From assembly GCA_012965065.1 (NCBI GenBank), contig DTSX01000053.1:1-9737 (forward strand): 9,737 bases of DNA, given 5' to 3'. The notes beneath the pieces are model-generated. The model was not told the DNA's origin. It was given only the letters and a program-made list of their open reading frames with translations, and ran no database searches. Both the position numbers and the translations under genes were made by a program. The DNA is from Gammaproteobacteria bacterium. GTDB taxonomy: Bacteria > Pseudomonadota > Gammaproteobacteria > Steroidobacterales > UBA11654. Below, in pieces: positions 6,543 to 9,737 of this stretch (position 1 is its first letter; the number at the start of each line of letters is the position of its first letter).

Positions 6543-7484
6543 ATGTTTTCAATAGTCATGAAATACAGTGTAAAAATTTCCTTATTTTTATTGTGTTTCC
6601 CGTCTTTTATTTGCACCAGTCAAGCAGCTTCTATTTTTGATATCCGTGAAAATATGGAGATCGTCGGAAAGACAGAAACAATCGAAACTGTTTATGAAGA
6701 TACATTGATTGATCTTGCAAGAGCCCACAATCTTGGTTTTACTGAGATTGTCTCAGCCAACAGATCTGTGAATAAATGGATACCTGGAGAAGGGACAACG
6801 GTTCTGCTGCCGAAAGCATTTATCGTTCCCAGTAACTATTTAAAAAAGGGGATGACTATCAATCTTGCCGAGTACAGAGGTTTTTTTGCGAATGGTGAGG
6901 AATTAATTACTTTCCCAGTTGGTATTGGAAGGATGGATTGGACAACTCCTTTGGGAATATCTAAAGTGGATCTGAAATTGGAAAACCCTTCTTGGTATCC
7001 ACCTTTATCAGTGCGTCAAGAATACCAAGAAGAAGGGATTTATTTAGCACCCGTTATACCAGCCGGTCCTGATAATCCTCTGGGTAAATTGGCAATGCGT
7101 CTCGACATTCCTGGAGGATATTTTATTCACGGAACCAATAAACCAGATGGGGTTGGAATGCAAGTTTCACATGGATGCATTCGTCTTTTTCCTGAAGACA
7201 TACGGTTAATTTTTTCTCTTACTGATATTGGTTTACAAGTAAAAATTATCAATGAACCTTTCAAAATAGGGATCTTGGGAAATCAGATTTTTCTGGAGAT
7301 TCATGACACACTTTCACCAGAAGATATAAATAGCAGCTACAAAGGTGTTGAATCAATGATCAAAAGTTTTGTCTTTGATAGACAAACAGGTGCAACAATT
7401 GATTGGACCAAGGTTAAAGAAATCTTCGAAAAGAAAACAGGAGTTCCAACTATGATTGCAGAGATTGGGACAAAGACCAGATAG
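6543..7484 (+). CDS. Periplasmic L,D-transpeptidase (ErfK/YbiS/YcfS/YnhG family)
   Basis: Exported YkuD-fold enzyme of the family that forms meso-DAP cross-links or attaches Braun-type lipoprotein to peptidoglycan. A signal peptide covers residues 1-28: hydrophobic core ISLFLLCFPSF, likely cleavage after TSQA. A LysM-like segment with the LPKAFIVP boundary follows (about 47-95). The YkuD domain (about 103-238) holds FPVGIGRMDWTTPLG (124-138), NPSWYPP (148-154), FIHGTNKP (194-201, H196) and VSHGCIRLFPEDI (208-220), with the nucleophile C212 and H210. The C-terminal extension NEPFKIGILGNQIFLEIH resembles the ErfK/YbiS group. The start could be ATG 6543 or ATG 6558; the second gives the more typical signal peptide (MKYSVKISLF), and neither has a strong ribosome site. 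It is the last gene of the plus-strand run, and its tail faces a lipoprotein gene that is its likely substrate. Confidence 0.93.
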   Translation: MFSIVMKYSVKISLFLLCFPSFICTSQAASIFDIRENMEIVGKTETIETVYEDTLIDLARAHNLGFTEIVSANRSVNKWIPGEGTTVLLPKAFIVPSNYLKKGMTINLAEYRGFFANGEELITFPVGIGRMDWTTPLGISKVDLKLENPSWYPPLSVRQEYQEEGIYLAPVIPAGPDNPLGKLAMRLDIPGGYFIHGTNKPDGVGMQVSHGCIRLFPEDIRLIFSLTDIGLQVKIINEPFKIGILGNQIFLEIHDTLSPEDINSSYKGVESMIKSFVFDRQTGATIDWTKVKEIFEKKTGVPTMIAEIGTKTR

Positions 7485-7542
7485 TTGTTAGAGACAGCTG
7501 GCCGAGTAAGGCGAGTAAGGGAAAAAACAGTCGATAATAAAC

Positions 7543-7836
7543 TTATTTCTTACCTAGATCTCTTTCAAATATTCTCTCAGCTTCTTCTGCTTTCTCCTCA
7601 CTGGCTTCAGCTGCGGCTTCTGCTTTTGCGGCTGCTTCACTTGCAGCGTCTGCAGCTGCCTGAGCAGCTCTAGCTGCTTCTTCTGCTGAGTCTTGGCCAG
7701 AGGATATTTCAGATTTCATGTCTTTAATCTGGCTCTGCATGGCTTTATCAGCGTTGTGTAAGTCAGCATAGCAGCCTGTTAAAAAAACTAACACGCTAGA
7801 AGCAAGAAAAGTTTTAAGAATTTGTCGGGATTTCAT
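7543..7836 (-). CDS. Small Ala-rich outer-membrane lipoprotein (Lpp/OprI-like)
   Basis: A 97-residue lipoprotein precursor. The signal peptide (1-21) ends in a clear lipobox, FLTGC, with the lipidated cysteine at C22 and Tyr at +2, which predicts Lol transport to the outer membrane. The mature 76 residues are predicted helical. A polar stretch (23-50) is followed by an alanine-zipper coiled coil (51-86, 20 alanines alternating with Glu/Lys/Asp) and the ending ERIFERDLGKK. The C-terminal lysine is the residue through which Lpp and OprI are bound to meso-DAP. The pattern is closest to Pseudomonas OprI as I remember it; similarity is in composition and layout, not a computed alignment. The start at ATG 7834-7836 has TTCTCC on the plus strand (GGAGAA on the coding strand) seven bases upstream; an ATG at 7851 overlaps that ribosome site and is rejected. 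Anchoring by the neighbouring L,D-transpeptidase is inferred. Confidence 0.88.
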   Translation of the reverse strand: MKSRQILKTFLASSVLVFLTGCYADLHNADKAMQSQIKDMKSEISSGQDSAEEAARAAQAAADAASEAAAKAEAAAEASEEKAEEAERIFERDLGKK

Positions 7837-7843
7837 TGAATAT

Positions 7844-7849
7844 TTCTCC
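7844..7849 (-). promoter_or_regulatory. Ribosome binding site that decides the lipoprotein start
   Basis: On the minus strand GGAGAA lies seven bases before the ATG at 7836. An in-frame ATG at 7849-7851 uses the first bases of this same motif and has no ribosome site of its own, so the downstream ATG is preferred. That start also gives a signal peptide of normal length. Confidence 0.6.
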
Positions 7850-7873
7850 ATTTTTACGCCTGTTTGGCAATCA

Positions 7874-7879
7874 ATTTTA
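7874..7879 (-). promoter_or_regulatory. Possible -10 element for the lipoprotein gene
   Basis: Minus-strand TAAAAT (5/6 to consensus) lies 37 bases before the lipoprotein start, in the 98-base gap after infA. A -35 is not convincing (TTTAGT at 16 bases spacing). Major lipoproteins usually have their own strong promoter, and the gap is larger than those inside the operons here. No terminator hairpin is visible after infA. Confidence 0.25.
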
Positions 7880-7934
7880 CACTCCCTCATTTTCCACTAA
7901 AACGCATTAAAGAGCAACACGATTGATTTGATTT

Positions 7935-8153
7935 TTAGGCTTCTCTAAAAATAATTCTTCCTTTTGTCAGGTCATAGGGAGTCATTTCTACGGTGACACT
8001 ATCTCCAGTTAAAATTCTGATGTAATGTTTCCTCATTTTCCCAGATATGTGGGCGGTGATTGTGTGTCCGTTTTCCAATTCAACTCTGAAAATTGTATTT
8101 GGCAGAGTTTCTTTGACTACACCTTTCATTTGTATTGCTTCTTCTTTTGCCAT
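7935..8153 (-). CDS. infA: Translation initiation factor IF-1
   Basis: Binds the 30S A-site region and supports IF-2 and IF-3 during start-codon selection. The 72-residue product has the same length as E. coli IF-1 and is nearly identical through FRVELENGH (22-30), HISGKMRKHYIRILTGD (35-51) and TPYDLTKGRI (58-67), a single S1/OB fold. The ATG has AGGAGA seven bases upstream, the best ribosome site in the window. It lies 37 bases downstream of trxB on the same strand, so the two are probably cotranscribed. trxB and infA are also near neighbours in E. coli, where cydDC and aat lie between them. Confidence 0.98.
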   Translation of the reverse strand: MAKEEAIQMKGVVKETLPNTIFRVELENGHTITAHISGKMRKHYIRILTGDSVTVEMTPYDLTKGRIIFREA

Positions 8154-8190
8154 GCAAAATTCTCCTAATAAAACTTTAGTTTAAATCAAT

Positions 8191-9153
8191 TTACTTTAAT
8201 GCATCTAGGTACTTCTCTGCGTCAAGCGCAGCCATGCAACCACTTCCCGCAGAAGTGACCGCTTGTCTATAGATCGGGTCAGATACATCACCAGCAGCAA
8301 AGACTCCTTCAATATCAGTTTGTGTACTAAATTTTGGGTGTTGTTCATCACAAATAATGTAATTTGAGTCATCCAAAGAGATTTGATTTTTGAAAATATC
8401 CGTATTTGGGTCGTGGCCGATTGCGATAAAAACCCCTGAAATGTTTAGAACTTGTTTTTTATTTTCATCAACCGTACTTCTTACTCTTATCTGAGTAACC
8501 CCATTGTCATTTCCCATGACTTCTTCTAGCACATGATCCCAAATAATTGATATATTGCCATTTGCCTTAGTCTTATCAAACAGTCTCATTTGAAGCATCT
8601 TTTCTGCTCTAAGAGCATCTCTTCTATGAATCAAGATAACTGACTTTGCAATATTTGATAAGTACAATGCTTCTTCAACAGCAACATTCCCGCCACCTAT
8701 GACTACAACATCTTGATTTTTATAGAAAAATCCATCGCAAGTAGCACAAGCAGAAACGCCTTTTCCTTTGTATTTTTCTTCACTTTTAAGCCCAAGGTAT
8801 CGAGCAGTTGAACCTGTGGCAATAATCAACGCGTCAGTAGTGTATGTAACATTGTCTCCGAATAGTTGAAAAGGTTTTTTTGATAAGTCAGATTTATCTA
8901 TATGGTCATAAATGATTTCAGTTTTAAATCGTTGTGCATGTTGTAACATTCTTTCCATTAGTACAGGCCCTAACAAGCCTTCACTATCTCCAGGCCAATT
9001 GTCAACGTCGGTCGTGGTCATCATTTGACCACCCGGTTCTGCACCAGTGATCAAGACTGGTTTTAAATTTGCTCTTGCAGCATAAACTGCTGCCGAATAA
9101 CCAGCTGGACCGGCACCCAAAATCAATAATCTGCAATGTTTGGTTCTTTCCAT
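8191..9153 (-). CDS. trxB: Thioredoxin reductase
   Basis: Cytoplasmic FAD enzyme that passes electrons from NADPH to thioredoxin. The 320-residue product (E. coli 321) has the FAD-binding GAGPAG (13-18) near the N-terminus, GGQMMTTTDVDNWPG (41-55), and the redox-active pair C136/C139 in ACATCDGFF. The NADPH-binding GGGNVAVEEALYL lies at about 153-165 with IHRRD (175-179), whose arginines mark NADPH preference. GVFAAGDV (283-290) contacts FAD, and YRQAVTSAGSGCMAALDAE (295-313) closes the protein. The ATG at 9151-9153 gives an N-terminus (MERTKHCRLLILGAGPAG) parallel to E. coli MGTTKHSKLLILGSGPAG, though its ribosome site is weak. It is divergent from ftsK and followed by infA. Confidence 0.98.
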   Translation of the reverse strand: MERTKHCRLLILGAGPAGYSAAVYAARANLKPVLITGAEPGGQMMTTTDVDNWPGDSEGLLGPVLMERMLQHAQRFKTEIIYDHIDKSDLSKKPFQLFGDNVTYTTDALIIATGSTARYLGLKSEEKYKGKGVSACATCDGFFYKNQDVVVIGGGNVAVEEALYLSNIAKSVILIHRRDALRAEKMLQMRLFDKTKANGNISIIWDHVLEEVMGNDNGVTQIRVRSTVDENKKQVLNISGVFIAIGHDPNTDIFKNQISLDDSNYIICDEQHPKFSTQTDIEGVFAAGDVSDPIYRQAVTSAGSGCMAALDAEKYLDALK

Positions 9154-9282
9154 AAATTAATGCGATGTGTTAGATTTTCTATAAACAATGATAATATTGC
9201 AAATGAGAGTTATTGATGAGTATATAGTTTCAAGCATCAATTATTTTTTTTTTAAAATAATCGTTAGTTAAAGGAAGAAATT
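9154..9282. promoter_or_regulatory. Divergent trxB/ftsK intergenic region with a short upstream reading frame
   Basis: This 129-base AT-rich gap must hold promoters for both genes. TTGCAA (9197-9202), a palindrome, could be a -35 for either strand. For ftsK it is followed after 18-20 bases by TATATA/TATAGT (9221-9228); no firm -10 was found for trxB. A ten-T tract occupies 9244-9253. A plus-strand ATG at 9203 opens a 22-codon frame that ends with TAA at 9269-9271, one base into the ftsK ribosome site. It has no ribosome site of its own, so translation is doubtful. Confidence 0.35.
9271..9277 (+). promoter_or_regulatory. Ribosome binding site in front of the AUU start of ftsK
   Basis: AAGGAAG is the only Shine-Dalgarno-like sequence in the region. 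Its AGGA core ends seven bases before the ATT at 9283 and four before another ATT at 9280. It stands immediately after the in-frame stop TAG (9265-9267), so the start must lie downstream of it. Confidence 0.6.
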
Positions 9283-9737
9283 ATTTCTAACATCAACATC
9301 AAAAAACCGTTTACCAAAGGCTCTATTCTTCGAGAATCTGCTGTTATCGCTCTGTTTTCTTTCGCATTAATTGTACTAATTGCATTGATTACTTTTGATG
9401 CAGCAGATCCAGGGTATAAAAATATAAAAAGCGTCGGTGAGGTAAACAACTATCTGGGTGTAGTAGGGGCTTTCTTCTCAAGTTTTGTTATCTATCTTTT
9501 TGGATTAGCGAGTTATTTTTTTCCAGTATTTTTCTTGGTCTATGGGCTCAATCTAATTGACAGAAAAGACCATCCTAAATCTGATGTTCAATCTGCTGCA
9601 ATCAAATTTTTGGCTTTCGTATTTGTCTTATTATCAACCTGTTGCCTCTCAAGTATGTACATATCAGTATCTTGGGTACCCCAAGATTCAGGTGCGGGTG
9701 GAATAATTGGTTTGGAAATTAATCAGTTGTTATCTCA
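9283..9737 (+). CDS. ftsK: DNA translocase FtsK, N-terminal membrane domain (cut by window edge)
   Basis: FtsK couples cell division to chromosome segregation: its N-terminal membrane domain joins the divisome and its C-terminal motor pumps DNA. Only the first 151 residues are in the window. The layout fits the FtsK four-TM domain: a short basic N-terminus (KKPFTKGSILRES), TM1 at about 19-38 ending ITFDAADPGY (compare LLSFNPSDPSW in E. coli), a periplasmic loop with NYLGVVGAFFSSF, further hydrophobic spans at about 61-80 and 79-92, a charged loop DRKDHPKSD, and a span at about 107-128. The motor is outside. No ATG, GTG or TTG occurs in frame between the TAG at 9265 and a TTG at 9385 in the middle of TM1; the first in-frame ATG is at 9655. 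The best start is therefore ATT 9283. Identity rests on this membrane layout and the position beside trxB. Confidence 0.85.
   Translation, partial: MSNINIKKPFTKGSILRESAVIALFSFALIVLIALITFDAADPGYKNIKSVGEVNNYLGVVGAFFSSFVIYLFGLASYFFPVFFLVYGLNLIDRKDHPKSDVQSAAIKFLAFVFVLLSTCCLSSMYISVSWVPQDSGAGGIIGLEINQLLS

Noticed and set aside
7503..7520. Two tandem copies of CGAGTAAGG after the transpeptidase stop
   Set aside because: Only two short copies, no symmetry and no hairpin; too little to call a repeat element or terminator.
7485..7673. Plus-strand frame rich in Leu and Gln
   Set aside because: It is the reverse of the Ala-rich lipoprotein gene; the low-complexity product is a by-product of GCN and CTG codons.
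9244..9253. Ten-T tract as the site of a frameshift hiding a normal ftsK start
   Set aside because: An indel here could not help, because the FtsK frame is closed by TAG at 9265-9267, downstream of the tract.
9264..9449. Minus-strand frame of 61 codons
   Set aside because: Antisense to the first part of ftsK, whose membrane-domain reading is far more plausible.

Overview
The window is an AT-rich, gene-dense stretch of ordinary chromosome. It almost certainly comes from a gammaproteobacterium with a compact, low-GC genome, perhaps a marine lineage; the lineage is an inference from base composition and cannot be fixed from the sequence alone. The order rne < > rluC > < yceF < > yceD > rpmF > plsX > fabH is the gene order remembered from Escherichia coli. 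The right end (infA, trxB, ftsK) repeats a second neighbourhood that is also close together in E. coli. No mobile element, CRISPR array, tRNA, rRNA, phage gene or defence gene is visible, and I see no clear new biological system.

Layout. Positions 1-1770 (minus) hold the N-terminal 590 residues of RNase E, cut by the window edge. A 341-base gap (1771-2111) follows. It carries a long rne leader with several inverted repeats, a good extended -10 promoter for rne, and the leader of rluC. Next come rluC (plus), the Maf-type pyrophosphatase yceF (minus, convergent with rluC), and a tight plus-strand run yceD-rpmF-plsX-fabH-L,D-transpeptidase with gaps of 27, 10, 15 and 14 bases. Convergent with that run is a small Ala-rich outer-membrane lipoprotein gene of the Lpp/OprI kind, followed on the minus strand by infA and trxB. 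ftsK starts divergently from trxB and runs off the right edge.

How the genes work together. RNase E and RluC act on RNA: turnover and processing, and 23S rRNA pseudouridylation. YceD (DUF177) and bL32 belong to large-subunit biogenesis. PlsX and FabH connect fatty-acid initiation with phospholipid synthesis. The L,D-transpeptidase and the lipoprotein with a C-terminal lysine look like an enzyme-substrate pair that ties the outer membrane to peptidoglycan. IF-1, thioredoxin reductase and FtsK are translation, redox and division housekeeping functions.

Points worth a second look. ftsK has no ATG, GTG or TTG at its expected start and appears to begin at an AUU codon behind a good Shine-Dalgarno sequence. 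The L,D-transpeptidase sits next to its likely lipoprotein substrate. The rne leader is long and structured, as expected for autoregulation. The fab cluster stops after fabH. plsX appears to use a TTG start whose ribosome binding site overlaps the rpmF stop codon.
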